A model generated the notes under the pieces. It searched no databases. It was not told the DNA's origin and was given only the letters and a program-made list of their open reading frames with translations. A program made the translations under genes and the position numbers. Source: Liolophura sinensis (taxonomy: Eukaryota; Mollusca; Polyplacophora; Chitonida; Chitonidae). Taken from it: DNA of 64,000 bases. Below are positions 43,669-56,777 of the stretch, one piece after another. Each line of letters begins with the position of its first letter. Position 1 is the stretch's first letter. Location of the stretch: the NCBI RefSeq assembly GCF_032854445.1, contig NC_088306.1, positions 3,530,373 through 3,594,372 on the forward strand, given 5' to 3'.

Positions 43669-43849
43669 ATTCACGTCCGGTTGGTAGTGAAAGCCACGAC
43701 TTGTGGAATCCCCGAAGGTAATAAGTCAAAACATTGTGATACATATACTACATTACAAAACTGCACAAACTAAAACGCGATCAGGTCTCAACCGATTTCA
43801 CGGAATACTGTTGGTCATAGACCAGGCCAAATTGGCCTCAAGAAAACCT

Positions 43850-44545
43850 GATGCAATCAGTCAGTCGTATTACACTGACATGACACCTGTCTCAGTCGCA
43901 TAACACAGACACCAAGCATAACACCAGACATGACGTCAGTCTCAGTCACAGTATATATACACAAGACATGACACCAACCTCAGTCGCATTATACAGGCAA
44001 CAGGCATGACAACAGTCACAGTCGTACTGTAGACACCAAACATAATACCCTCTCATTCATAACACCATGACATCAAACGTGACACCACGCCTAGTCACAT
44101 TATACGGACACCAAACATAACACCTCTCTCAGATTACACTGACACCAGACATGACACGATATATAGACACTAGACATTACTCCACTCTCATTCACATTAT
44201 AAAGACACTAGACATCAATCTTAGTCAAATTACACGGACACCAGACGTGACACCGGTCTCAATTACACTATACCAACACCAGACATGACATCAGTCCCAC
44301 GACATCATGACATCACTCACATTGTACATATACCAGATATGAAACGGTCTCATTCAAAATATACTGACACCTGATATGACGCCCGATTACTCGTATTATA
44401 TTGACACCAGGCATGACGCCTCTCCCAGCAGCATTACCGTGACACCAGTTTCTGTCGCATTATGCATGACATCATTCTCGATCACATTATACGGATACCA
44501 GACATGACACCAGTCTAAGTCATATTGTACTGACACCAGCTCTAC
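43850..44545. repeat. Degenerate minisatellite of about 35-40-bp units
   Basis: Recurring words gacaccagacatgacacc, agtctcagtcacattatac and variants. Copies are diverged and of uneven length, so this is an old array. Confidence 0.8.
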
Positions 44546-44597
44546 TCGTAACTGGCCTAGCTCTCTGTTACACAGTTAATGAGACACGTATAACAGG

Positions 44598-44755
44598 CTT
44601 TATTTATTTTATTTCACTGGTGTTTTAAGCCGTACTCATGAATATTTCACTTATGCGAAGGCGGCCAGCATTATGGTGGGAGGAAACCGGGCAGAGCCAG
44701 GGGATAACACACGACCACCCGCACGTTGCTACAAGACCTTCCCATCTACGTATAA
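44598..44755 (-). repeat. SINE, tail and central part
   Basis: tttatttcactggtgttttaagccgtactcatgaatatttcacttatgcgaaggcggccagcattatggtgggaggaaaccgggcagagcc, gaccacccgcacgttgctacaagaccttcccatctacg. Confidence 0.9.
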
Positions 44756-44759
44756 CAGG

Positions 44760-46110
44760 CTTTGGCCATGTAGTTCATATATATCTAACCGTGCAGTGGG
44801 TTGTGTTGGTCTTCATGTGCTGATAGCACCCAGGCAGTTTTCTATATACACTGTAGCACAGTTGTTCCATTTGCTTTAATGCATATCTTCTTTGCATTAC
44901 ATGCCGCATTCAGTAACATGTCTGAGGGTTAAAGCCATACCGCATTTAACAGTGTGCAAAAGTTATTTAAACAAAACCCACGGAAACAATATATTTGTTA
45001 CACCAATAAGCTGTTCGGTAAATAAATGCGTTTAAATGTTTGAATTCCTATTAAACCGTAGACATTATAACGCGATTTAACGTTTCATTTAAGGTCCAAA
45101 CTCGCGTCATAGTATAAACCTTGTGTGCTTAAGACGGGCAGTGTTAGCTAAGCTGCCGGGGTGCAGCAGTTTCTGAAATATCCAGACCAATATCAACATT
45201 AATACATAACATCTTTCCGTTTCCGCATATGTTTGTCAATATGTCAACAATAAGTTTACGGCACACATTGAAGTCGTTCGCAATGTGAACCAATAGGCTA
45301 ACGTTAGAGTACACAGAATATGGGCATGTTACATATTTTCGCAGGTGATTTCGGAATATCAGTCTCTTAATGTGTAACAGTGGACATGGGCATCGATTTA
45401 ATTTTGCTTTTTAACTTTTTCGGTAAACTAGGAAAACCTAGTGTCCCAACGATAGCTTGATTGCATAAGTTAGTCTTTTGTATGGACAGTATATAGGTCA
45501 TTGCGAAGCAATCCACATTTTTTCTGGATGACAATCCGTTATCTTTTTCCTCGCAGTGGCGATTCAGGTGCAAGCAGGATTGTCTTATAGTGCACGACTA
45601 CGTCACCGTTTGTTCACAAGTCATCACGGGAATATTGACAATAGACTATACAGCTTACAACTATCCAAATTACAAATCAGGCCGTCAACCGATAAAAAAA
45701 TAATCAAAATCTGATCCGCAAACAACAGTTTCGATTTTCTTTTTAAAAAATTAACATCAATAAAAAATATACATAATTTTATCGGAAGATTTTTGCCTGG
45801 TAGAAGTAGTCAGTAGTTTCTAGAGATGTTTACCAAATCCGATGCGTCAAATCCAGATTGATGTAGTCTACAGCAATTTAGGTTTAAATTCTGAAAGTTC
45901 TGATTTAGACGGGAAAGGTTCTCCATTCTACGTAACACACCGACACGGGAAGATTATCGAGTTGCTTTTTCACACGATTTTCCACGATTTTTGAAACTCA
46001 GGCGTTTTATGTGTTTTCACTTCAGCCTTTTCAGTTCTTATCCACGTCACCCCGGACTCATCTTGGTTCGTGGTGGGTAAAACCTCTTAAAAAACCCTTA
46101 ACGACTGATT
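44760..46110. other. Non-coding sequence
   Basis: No gene recognised on either strand, and no dispersed repeat that I can identify. Confidence 0.4.
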
Positions 46111-46119
46111 ACACATCGT

Positions 46120-46690
46120 AAATGTATATAACCAATCTCACTACAGTCATATCTAGTTGCGGACTTGTCACTTACAAGATCTGAGGTAATACAAACCTCA
46201 CTACAGTCACATCTAATAGATGTTCGTTTTAAACTGACTTGTCACTAACAAGATCTCAGGTAATACAAACTTCACTACAGTCACATCTAATAGATGTTCG
46301 TTTTAAACTGACTTGTCACTAACAAGATCTGAGGTAACACAAATCCCACTACAGTCACATCTAATAGATGTTCGTTTTAAACTGACTTGTCACTAACAAG
46401 ATCTGAGGTAACACAAATCCCACTACAGTCACATCTAATAGATGTTCGTTTTAAACTGACATATCTCTAAGAAGACCTGAAGTAACACCAACCTCACTAC
46501 AGTCACATCTAGTAGCTGTTCCTTATACTGACTTGTCACTAACAAGGTGTCAGGTAACATCAACATCACTACAGTCACATCTAGTAGCTGTTCCTTATAC
46601 TGACTTGTCACTAACAAGATCTGAGGTAACACCGACCTCACTACAGTCACATCTAGTAGCTTTTCCCTATACTAATCGAACTACAGACTG
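46120..46690. repeat. 74-bp minisatellite, about 7 copies
   Basis: Unit: cactacagtcacatctaata, gatgttcgttttaaactgac, ttgtcactaacaagatctga, ggtaacacaaatcc. Later copies (46510 on) replace the middle with gctgttccttatactgac, giving shorter units. Confidence 0.92.
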
Positions 46691-46911
46691 ACCAGGTAGC
46701 CGCTCCCTATACTGAGTTGTCCCTTAGGTTCTGAGATCTGAGGTTATCCCAGTCTGTTACGAGTTTACTATTACGAATCAGAAAAAGTCTACTAACTGCA
46801 TTTTCCTTTTAAGAATATTGACTGAGGACCATCCCTGTGTAGAGTTTGTGTTCTTATTTATTCATTTTACAGAGAGATGAAGATAAGCGACTGGTAAAAA
46901 AGAAATTAACC

Positions 46912-48307
46912 ATAGGATTGAAGGTTTATCATGTGCCTATTGAGATTTGGTGATGGGAATAAAGGTTTATCATGTGCCTATTGAGATTTGGTGATGGGAA
47001 TACAGGTTTATCATGTGCCTATTGAGATTTGGTGATGGGAATAAAGGTTTATCATGTGCCTATTGAGATTTGGTGATGGGAATAAAGGTTTATCATGTGC
47101 CTATTGAGATTTGGTGATGGGAATAAAGGTTTATCATGTGCTTATTGAGATTTGGTGATAGGATTGAAGGTTTATCATGTGCTTATTGAGATTTGGTGAT
47201 GGGAATAAAGGTTTATCATGTGCTTATTGAGATTTGGTGATGGGAATAAAGGTTTATCATGTGCCTATTGAGACTTGGTGATGGGAATAAAGGTTTATCA
47301 TGTGCCTATTGAGATTTGGTGATGGGAATAAAGGTTTATCATGTGCTTATTGAGATTTGGTGATGGGAATAAAGGTTTATCATGTGCTTATTGAGATTTG
47401 GTGATGGGAATAAAGGTTTATCATGTGCCTATTGAGATTTGGTGATGGGAATACAGGTTTATCATGTGCCTATTGAGATTTGGTGATGGGAATAAAGGTT
47501 TATCATGTGCCTATTGAGATTTGGTGATGGGAATAAAGGTTTATCATGTGCCTATTGAGATTTGGTGATGGGAATAAAGGTTTATCATGTGCCTATTGAG
47601 ATTTGGTGATGGGAATAAAGGTTTATCATGTGCCTATTGAGATTTGGTGATAGGATTGAAGGTTTATCATGTGCTTATTGAGATATGGTGATGGGAATAA
47701 AGGTTTATCATGTGCTTATTGAGATTTGGTGATGGGAATAAAGGTTTATCATGTGCTTATTGAGATTTGGTGATGGGAATAAAGGTTTATCATGTGCCTA
47801 TTGAGATTTGGTGATGGGAATAAAGGTTTATCATGTGCTTATTGAGATTTGGTGATGGGAATAAAGGTTTATCATGTGCTTATTGAGATTTGGTGATGGG
47901 AATAAAGGTTTATCATGTGCCTATTGAGATTTGGTGATGGAAATAAAGGTTTATCATGTGCCTATTGAGATTTGGTGATGGGAATACAGGTTTATCATGT
48001 GCCTATTGAGATTTGGTGATGGGAATAAAGGTTTATCATGTGCTTATTGAGATTTGGTGATAGGATTGAAGGTTTATCATGTGCCTATTGAGATTTGGTG
48101 ATGGGAATAAAGGTTTATCATGTGCCTATTGAGATTTGGTGATAGGATTGAAGGTTTATCATGTGCCTATTGAGATTTGGTGATGGGAATAAAGGTTTAT
48201 CATGTGCCTACTGAGATTTGGTGATGGGAATAAAGGTTTATCATGTGCCTATTGAGATTTGGGGATGGGAATAAAGGTTTATCATGTGCCTATTGAGATT
48301 TGGTGAT
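46912..48307. repeat. 41-bp minisatellite, about 34 copies, highly homogeneous
   Basis: Unit: gtttatcatgtgcctattga then gatttggtgatgggaataaag. Most copies differ at one position (gcc/gct). A minority variant replaces gatgggaataaag with gataggattgaag (near 46912, 47160, 47650, 48060 and 48143). This variant keeps the unit length. Confidence 0.97.
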
Positions 48308-48990
48308 CTTCTCCTGGATCTACCCAATTCCTTCCACCTGTATCATCCGGCGTGTTTTAACGGAAGCCTCTGGCTTACGGCGCAACATACTAACACTAAC
48401 CACAAAACAGACATAAACGCAACGGAATTAGACGTTTAATTCCTTATATTTAACAGCATTTGCCCCCCCCCCCACCTCAGCCCTCACCCCTCCACACAGA
48501 CAATCCTACCCCCTGTCATATCAATGAAATATTCTGCAGTGCGATTTTAAAAAATTAAATTACACTATATGAGAAAAACACGTTGTGTTTGCACGATAGT
48601 TGTTGGTAAAAACCTGTGAGCCTGTGCTGTTGTTTAGGTCTGGCGGTTAACTGCTGTGCGGTTAGCGTTTTTCACACTGATAAGAAGCGTAGTGACATCT
48701 CCAGGTTTTCCATGACCAACACCACTCACTATTCGAACTGTCTCGGAATTTTTTCACATTTTTGTCCTGAGGACACCCCTAAAATGTAAGCTTTTACAGA
48801 CTTGGATAAACACACACCCAGGGATATTTAATTTCTCGCCGGATGTCTCTCTTGGCCGGGACTCAGCCTGTACTACAGACAATCGCCAAGCCGGCCCCTG
48901 ATAACAGCAGACTATTGCCGGGCAGCGGTCACGTGATGTATTGTCGGTGGCTTTAAGAACTAGCGGGGACTTTTGTGTATCAGTCTGGGA
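48308..48990. other. Unique GC-richer sequence upstream of a candidate promoter
   Basis: Has a poly-C tract (48464-48475) and a CACGTG E-box at 48930-48935. No coding region is recognised. The increasing GC content toward 48900 fits a promoter-proximal region. Confidence 0.4.
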
Positions 48991-48997
48991 ACGCATG

Positions 48998-49005
48998 TAT
49001 ATAAG
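48998..49005 (+). promoter_or_regulatory. TATA box of a candidate promoter
   Basis: TATATAAG stands about 30 bp upstream of a pyrimidine-flanked A that could be the initiation site. A CACGTG E-box lies about 63 bp further upstream. The following 5' leader runs to ATG 49074. This is a classical arrangement, but promoter activity is inferred. Confidence 0.5.
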
Positions 49006-49073
49006 TAGGATTCGTTTAACATTAGAGTTAATTCTATACCGCTTTACTTCTCTATCCGGCAGTTCAGATCAAC

Positions 49074-49093
49074 ATGTCAGCGTCAAGAAGTGG
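49074..49093 (+). CDS. Candidate first coding exon (very short)
   Basis: ATG at 49074 in good context (aacATGt) begins M-S-A-S-R-S-, and AAGTGG|GTAGGC provides a plausible donor after 20 coding bases. Without splicing the frame ends at TAG two codons later. Combined with the TATA box at 48998, this could be the 5' end of a gene. No second exon was found; the region downstream is minisatellite. Product unknown. Confidence 0.3.
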
Positions 49094-49204
49094 GTAGGCT
49101 ACCCTTAAGGTGACGGATGCTGACGCAGATGTACAGCTGGTTGACATGATTTACCGATTCACGTGACTGTCCCTTGGTATGTGGAGGTAAGAGCCTATGT
49201 TATC

Positions 49205-49990
49205 ACAGATAGTGTATGCACTACTATTGTTGTATTAACTACCATTATTGTAGTAACTACCATTATTGTAGTAACTACCATTATTGTAGAAGGCCTATCT
49301 ACCATTACCATTGTAATTACTACTTTTGTAGTAACTACCATTATTGCAGTAACAACCATTATTATAGTAATTACTGTTTTTTGGAGTACCCACCATTATT
49401 GTAGTAGGTACCATTCTTATAGTAACTACCATTATTGCAGTAACAACCATTATTGTAGTTATTACTTTTTTTGGAGTACCCACCAGTATTGTAGTAGGTA
49501 CCATTCTTATAGTAACTACCATTATTGCAGTAACAACCATTATTGTAGTAATTACTTTTTTTTGGAGTACCCACCAGTATTGTAGTAGGTACCATTCTTA
49601 CAGTAACTACCATTATTGCAGTAACAACCATTATTGTAGTAATTACTCTTTTTGCAGTACCCACCAGTATTGTAGTAGGTACCATTCTTATAGTAACTAC
49701 CATTATTGCAGTAACAACCATTATTGTAATAATTACTTTTTTTGGAGTACCCACCAGTATTGTAGTAGGTACCATTCTTATAATAACTACCATTATTGCA
49801 GTAACTACCATTATTATAGTAATTACTTTTTTTTGGAGTACCCACCAGTATTGTAGTAGGTACCATTCTTACAGTAACTACCATTATTGCAGTAACAACC
49901 ATTATTGTAGTAATTACTTTTTTTGGAGTACCCACCAGTATTGTAGTAGGTACCATTCTTATAGTAACTACCATTATTACTTTTTTTTGT
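49205..49990. repeat. Minisatellite: 15-bp sub-units in a 90/91-bp higher-order unit
   Basis: 49205-49370 is made of simple gta.ta.ctaccattatt sub-units. From 49370 a 90/91-bp composite unit (attactttttttggagtacc, caccagtattgtagtaggta, ccattcttatagtaactacc, attattgcagtaacaaccat, tattgtagta) repeats about 7 times, with poly-T length varying between copies. Minus-strand frames of 146-167 codons are by-products. Confidence 0.93.
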
Positions 49991-50164
49991 AGTGTAACGA
50001 TGGGAAAAATTCGTTTTAAAATCACCATAAGCATGCCTAAATCATTTTCTTTCACACTGTTACTCTAGCATCATCCATCATGTTATCGCCTTTTTCTCTG
50101 CATTCTTTCACTTTCGTATCATGGTTTATTTTATACTCTAATTCTGATTTACTACACAAGATAT

Positions 50165-52080
50165 TGGCTTGATTCGCCGTAAAGACAGACCTGCATCTTA
50201 GAATCACACTTAACACCTTATGAGAGGACGACGTTGGCTTGATTCGCCATAAAGACAGACCCGGATCTTAAAATCGGCACTTAACACCTTACACACGACA
50301 ACATTGGCTTGATTCGCCATGAAGACAGACCTGCATCTTAGAATCACACTTAACACCTTACACAAGACGATGTTGGCTTGATTCGCCATAAAGACAGACC
50401 TGCATCTTAGAATCACACTTAACACCTTACACACGACGATGTTGGTTTGATTCGCCATAAAGACAGACCTGCATCTTAGAATCGGCACTTAACACCTTAC
50501 ACACGACAACATTGGCTTGATTCACCATGAAGACAGACCCGCATCTTAGAATCACACTAAACACCTTACACAAGACGATGTTGGCTTGATTCGCCATAAA
50601 GACAGACCTGCACCTTAGAATCGCACTTAACACTTTACAAAAGACAACATTGGCTTGATTCGCCATAAAGACAGACCTGCATCTTAGAATCACACTTAAC
50701 ACCTTACACACGACGATGTTGGTTTGATTAGCCATAAAGACACACCTGCATCTTAGAATCACACTTAACGCCTTACACAAGACGATGTTGGCTTGATTCG
50801 CCATAAAGACAGACCCGCATCTTAGAATCACACTTAACACCTTACACAAGACGATGTTGGCTTGATTCGCCATAAAGACAGACCCGCATCTTAGAATCGC
50901 ACTTAACACCTTACACAAGACGATGTTGGCTTGATTCGCCATAAAGACAGACCTGCATCTTAGAATCACACTTAACACCTTACACAAGACGATGTTGGCT
51001 TGATTCGCCATAAAGACAGACCCGCATCTTAGAATCACACTAAACACCTTACACAAGACGATGTTGGCTTGATTCGCCATAAAGACAGACTTGCATCTTA
51101 GAATCGCACTTAACACTTTACACACGACAACATTGGCTTGATTCGCCATAAAGACAGACCTGCACCTTAGAATCACACTTAACACCTTACACACGACAAT
51201 GTTGGCTTGATTCGCCATAAAGACAGACCCGCATCTTAGAATCACACTTAACACCTTATACAAGACGATGTTGGCTTGATTCGCCATAAAGACCGACCCG
51301 CATCTTAGAATCACACTTAACACCTTACACAAGACGATGTTGGCTTGATTCGCCATAAAGAAAGACCCGCATCTTAGAATCACACTTAACACCTTACACA
51401 AGACGATGTTGGTTTGATTCGCCATAAAGACAGACCTGCACCTTAGAATCACACTTAACACCTTACACAAGACGATGTTGGCTTGATTTGCCATATAGAC
51501 CGACCTGCATCTTAGAATCGCACTTAGCACCTTACACACGACGATGTTGGCTTGATTAGCCATAAAGACACACCTGCATCTTAGAATCACACTTAACACC
51601 TTACACAAGACGATGTTGCCGTGATTCGCCATAAAGACAGACCCGCATCTTAGAATCGGCACTTAACACCTTACACACGACAACATTGGCTTGACTCGCC
51701 ATAGAGATGCAGATCTTAGAATCGCACTTAACACCTTACACAAGACGATGTTGGCTTGATTCGCCATAAAGACAGACCCGCATCTTAGAATCACACTTAA
51801 CACCTTACACAAGACGATGTTGGCTTGATTCGCCATAAAGACAGACCTGCATCTTAGAATCACACTTAACACCTTACACAAGACGATGTTGGTTTGATTC
51901 GTCATAAAGACACACCTGCATCTTAGAATCACACTTAACACCTTACACAAGACGATATTGGTTTGATTCGCCATAAAGACAGACCTGCACCTTAGAATCA
52001 CACTTAACACCTTACACACGACGATGTTGGTTTGATTCGCCATAAAGACAGACCCGCATCTTAGAATCGCACTTAACACC
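50165..52080. repeat. 69-bp minisatellite, about 28 copies, open on the minus strand
   Basis: Unit: gacagacctgcatcttagaa, tcacacttaacaccttacac, aagacgatgttggcttgatt, cgccataaa. As 69 = 3 x 23 the minus strand reads continuously as a 23-residue repeat (M-A-N-Q-A-N-I-V-L-C-K-V-L-S-V-I-L-R-C-R-S-V-F) for 411 codons (51662-50427) and 138 codons (52079-51663). Frames break where a one-base longer variant (atcggcac instead of atcgcac) occurs. I see no promoter, signal or splice structure, so I list it as a repeat, not a gene. Confidence 0.93.
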
Positions 52081-52084
52081 TGTT

Positions 52085-55000
52085 GATCAAATAAACACTG
52101 AAGTTAATAATGTGACCTAGTTCACTCTGTGTTCATTCATTCCTGTTTGTTTTAAACTTTGTGTCCCTAAATAACTCATTCAGCAAGAAATTCGCCGAAT
52201 CTAGCTATTCATAGCTGAGACCCTTTGACAAGAAAAAAATGGGGGTTTAAGAAGCCTTTATTCTTAAAATGTCTCTCGTCAGAACTTATGTTATTTACTT
52301 CTGTCTATCTCTCGGCCCAATGTGAGACGGTGAAAGCTTTACAGCGTGTCAGATTTTAACCTAAAGAAATCACGTGACTGTAATCACGTATTTTGATCTA
52401 ATTCAGCACGACCTTATCCCTCGTGTTGAATCAGGTGGCCATGTTGGTTACAGAAACAGTTGTAATTAAAGCTCAACTTCGATGCATGTTTGGATTGTCA
52501 ACAACTTATGTATTAACAAGCTACACGATCTGGATACTGATTTCATTCATTCGTCTTTCCAACATAACTGAAAATTGTGATTTCTTCTCTTTTTCTCTCT
52601 ATGAATCCGTCCTAATTTCTTACTTTATATACTATCTTAGTTTTGGGAACTGGCCTTGCGCTTATTGACACGGAACGTCCATAATTTTGGTTGATTATGC
52701 ATTCGTTGTTTATTATCTAGTAGCAAATATTAGAACAGATGAAATCCACTTTTGCTTTTCAATTCTTGAAACGCGTACAGGTGGCTTTCAGACAATTTAC
52801 TTCATGTAATTAACGTCATGTCTTGTAGTATCATAGTTTTTTGTGCCGAAAATACTGATGGGACTGGAAGCTTTTTTTCTCTTCTTTTTGTATAGTGGGT
52901 TTCCTTTTGAAATGCACATGAGTCGGATCTTTTGAACGAACATGCGTTATTTTTCTACGTTCTTCTACACTTTTTTGTACGTGAATTTTAAATGCAACTC
53001 AGACTTGTACATTTTGGGTTCTTTGAGACATGTCTTTTGCTTTTTGTTTTTGATATTTGCTTGTTAAGAGTGCGAGTAGCTACAGCTTGGTCATTCCAAA
53101 TAAATACAGTGTCTTTGAGAAAAGATGTTATCAGTTACCAAAATTTCTGGCACTTATGCAAAATTCCCAGACTCACAACAAGAACAGGACCCTTGAGACA
53201 TATTCGTGGAGAGCTGGCATTTCAAACATCGGTTCATCACACAGCCGAGAATTTTACCCGATGGGCCTGGTCCTCTGTATCGCTAAGCTTCGCGTCTCTC
53301 CAAGGATTCTTAATTTTCAGACATTCACCAAATCAAGTAGCCGGCTGTTTACACGAGAACTTTGTGGAAATCCCGCGAGACTGGGCTTCGTCTTCTCATC
53401 AACGGCAGTGTTTTGAGGGTAAAAGCTTACCGTTGTTTTCACTGGCTGGAGCAATGTATTTGTTTTGGGCGATAAGCTAGAAACTGCCTGCAATGATTTA
53501 CAAACTTTACGGGCGTTAACAGATGTTAAGAAGAATTGCTCTGTCCAAGTTTAATGGTTGCCAGATTTGTTAAAGCGTAGCCTCGGATTTGGAAATTCTC
53601 CACATTGTCCCCGTCACCACCCTCCTTCCACATTTCTCTGGTCAAGCAAGATGGTAATAAGTGGTGACAGCATACGCCTTGAGCAAACACTGCCGTGTTA
53701 GACGTATTAAATTGTTTAAGTTACCTGCCCAAAGTCGGGGGTTTACTACCACCACTAGTTCCCTTCACCCGTAAAACTGCCAGTCGTCCTATAGGCCTAT
53801 AAAACGGTCCTTGCTTAGTTTATGTTATTTTTAGTGTGACAACATTCCAACATTTTTTTGGTAATTTTACACCACATCTAATGAATCTCTATCAACATAG
53901 CTGTACGTGTTTTTTCCCAACTAATTGTGCTTTAGTTATTGCGCAAGCGATCAGTTGTCAGTTATTATTTTGAAGTATTTACACGAGAATAAAACTCTAG
54001 CTGAAGTAAACTGAAAAAAGACAGGGTTTCCTCGCTTGTACACGTCTTTAATTACCATCAAACACACTGTTGTTGTTGCTCTTTTCTTACTGTGTCTACG
54101 CTGTTATCCTATATATTAGCACGTATTCCAACAAAAATAAATTAGTCAAAAGCGACCTGTAAATATGACAGGGCATGAGAATAATCGCCTTCCAACGAAC
54201 TTCGTCAGTTGTAATATGTGCCTTTCTGTACTGACTCGTTGCGAAGTCTGCTTACTTTGACATCTGGCCACTACAGCCAGACAAGCTTTCGATATTGCCA
54301 CACGTGTTTCCCAGAAAGCTCAAGCCTGCATACCGAGCACGTGTTTGTCGGAAATATCCTCTCCTCCCCAGGGACATAAACACCAGTAACAGGTACAAAC
54401 CTCTAGCTTTAGTGAGATTACGAGCGGGACCCTGTCATAGGATTAACATAAGAAGTTATGCACTGCTAGATACATCCTACAACCTCAACCAGTTCACGTG
54501 TGAAAGAGCAAATTTCATTTCAGTTCATACACCTGTTTTATCTGATATTTACGACAAAACTTCGTTGGTTGGGTTTGCCATTATCAGAGTTTCACAGAAA
54601 CTTAAATTTTATCCATCAAATGCATTGAGATTATGTATGAATCTTGCAGGGTTCTTTGTGGTCAAGTAGTTAAATGGTAATAGCTCGGTCACCAATAGCA
54701 GGCTTTTAGAATCCAACTGGCTCCAATGTCGTGCCTGAGGTATACTTAGACATGCTATGTCAGGCGGAGTGAAAAAAATTTTGATCGTCGAGAAATACAG
54801 CAGAACAGAGGAGACCTCATTGACGTACACCACTTCGTGAATTCAGCGTTTACATGCACAGGTGGACTTTAGGTAATTTCACAATTTTTGCGACTGTATG
54901 CGCTCATTTTATCATATACATGCACACTGTTTTATGTTTTATATGTTCTACCTTTTCAAAGATTTTTATGTCTGAAACTTTCAAAATATTTTCTAACCTT

Positions 55001-56450
55001 AGGATAGTGAATTTCTCATTGTTCACACAGAGAAACCCGTACTTCTGTGCATGCAGTCGTAATTTATTCTCTATTTGAGTATTCCAGACAATGTCTAGCT
55101 AAATATACAACTGCATCAATATCATGCTGAAGAATTTTGCGCTTATGCAATGGCGGCCATTTTAGGGGTTTGAACCCCCACCCTGTAAGTTAGCAGATTA
55201 GTAGAAAGAGTTAATATACGTATTGGGACAAGTTGTCGGAATAGATTTTATATAGAGGGATTTGCTGTTTTTGTGTTACATTCATTGAATGTATATTGAT
55301 TTCCAATGTGGCACCACATATCATGTAGTTTTATTGTTTTGTTTTCATCCCTGCTCATCAAATTCGATTGGTCGAATAATTGAAATATGACACGCGCTAT
55401 TTCACGCGTTAAACACGTTGTGACTTGTCCATTTCAGCGAGAGCGCTGAAGCCGTTAAGGTATACGTGTAAACACTCAGCCCTATCGAGGGACATATATA
55501 ACCCATCCCTTTGGAGGTTTACATGGTGACAAAATGATATGACAAAACAGCGCTCAAGCCAGCTTGAATTTTTGACATGTTATACAGAAAAAATACTGTG
55601 GTCTAATACAATCTCGCAAGTGTTTGTTTATATGTAATTTTTTTGGTCGATGTTTACTACATAAACAGTAAGACATATCAATACAACCTACATATAACTG
55701 GACTGAACGCATGGTGGGCATTCCAGCATTGCTATAGAGTGATTTGTTTCTTTCGCAAATTAAACAATCCGCGGTATCTGAAACTCTAGGAAGACTTGTT
55801 TTTTTCCCTTTCCTGTTTATTATGGCTCTAGCAACTCATTCTTGTGGTGGTGATGACGTAAAAGCGGTTGTTCTGAGAGACTGGGGCAGATTGTGGTGCG
55901 GGGAGTTCGGTGTAATTCAGTTGTTCCGTCTCGGATTTTCTCCCTTTCTGCTACTGCACAACCAGCCTCTTTCCCGTGAAATGCGGTTTGATTTCGCCGC
56001 GGGGGAAATCGGTCATCTATCTACCACAAGGAAAGATAGCACTTTTTTTTCGCTTCATACTATACGCAGCCGGATCGCGTTTCTGTTTGCCGTTAAATAA
56101 ATATCCAGCAGATGACAAAAATATGGAGCTATGTGTCTGACATGTCAAACTCTATCATTGCCAAGCTTCGTACACTTAAGAAGCACATGCCATCTCTCCT
56201 ACTGCGCAGCTGATATATATAACAGAGTGTGAGTTGTACTGAAGATGATGTATTTCAGTGATAAAATTGTATCACCACATTCATTCTGTTTTATCATTGT
56301 AATTTAGGGGATATACCCATCCAGATGCTATGAGAAACTTACACATCAACTGGTACAAATGTATCAGAAATGTTCATCGTGCTTTGATGCAAATCTCTCT
56401 ATACTGTCTAGTTTATTTGGGACAAATGTATTAGATTTGTTTCTAATACT
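52085..56450. other. Long stretch without recognised genes
   Basis: Several 110-160-codon plus frames exist (52992-53480, 54295-54669, 55744-56100), but none shows a domain, signal peptide or convincing splice context, and two of them overlap in different frames. A short SINE scrap (gcttatgcaatggcggccat) is at 55142. I cannot support any gene here. Small exons could be missed. Confidence 0.35.
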
Positions 56451-56464
56451 TTAATACAAGTTTA

Positions 56465-56720
56465 TCAAATTTGTTTCTAATACTTTAATACACGTCTTGG
56501 TACACGTCCATCAAAACTGTTCCCCATGCCTTGGTACACATCCATCACAACTGTTCCCCATGCCTTGGTACACGTCCATCAGAACTGTTTCCCATGCCTT
56601 GGTACACGTCCATCAAAACTGTTCCCTATACTAAAGTGCGCGTGCTTCAAAATTATTCCTTATATTAAAGTGCACGTCCATCAAAACTGTTCACCATAAT
56701 TTGGTACACGTATATAAAAA
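56465..56720. repeat. 34-bp minisatellite, about 7 copies
   Basis: Unit ttggtacacgtccatcaaaa then ctgttccccatgcc. The first and last copies are degraded (tttctaatactttaatac, cataatttggtacacg). Confidence 0.88.
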
Positions 56721-56777
56721 CCGTTTCTGTATGTTTGCACAAATGTGTTAAAACTTCACATACTTTCACACAAACAC

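Noticed and set aside
43850..44545. Coding sequence in the gacaccagacatgacacc region
   Set aside because: Degenerate tandem repeat with stops in all frames over most of its length.
50427..51662. 411-codon minus-strand protein with 23-residue repeats
   Set aside because: Fully explained by a 69-bp stop-free minisatellite; one-base indel variants break the frame and no promoter or splice structure is seen. Retained as a repeat.
52992..53480. 162-codon plus-strand frame
   Set aside because: Overlaps another open frame in a different register, has no domain or splice context, and composition matches surrounding DNA; probably chance.
55744..56100. 118-codon plus-strand frame with a hydrophobic segment
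   Set aside because: No signal peptide cleavage site, conserved domain or gene context that I can support.
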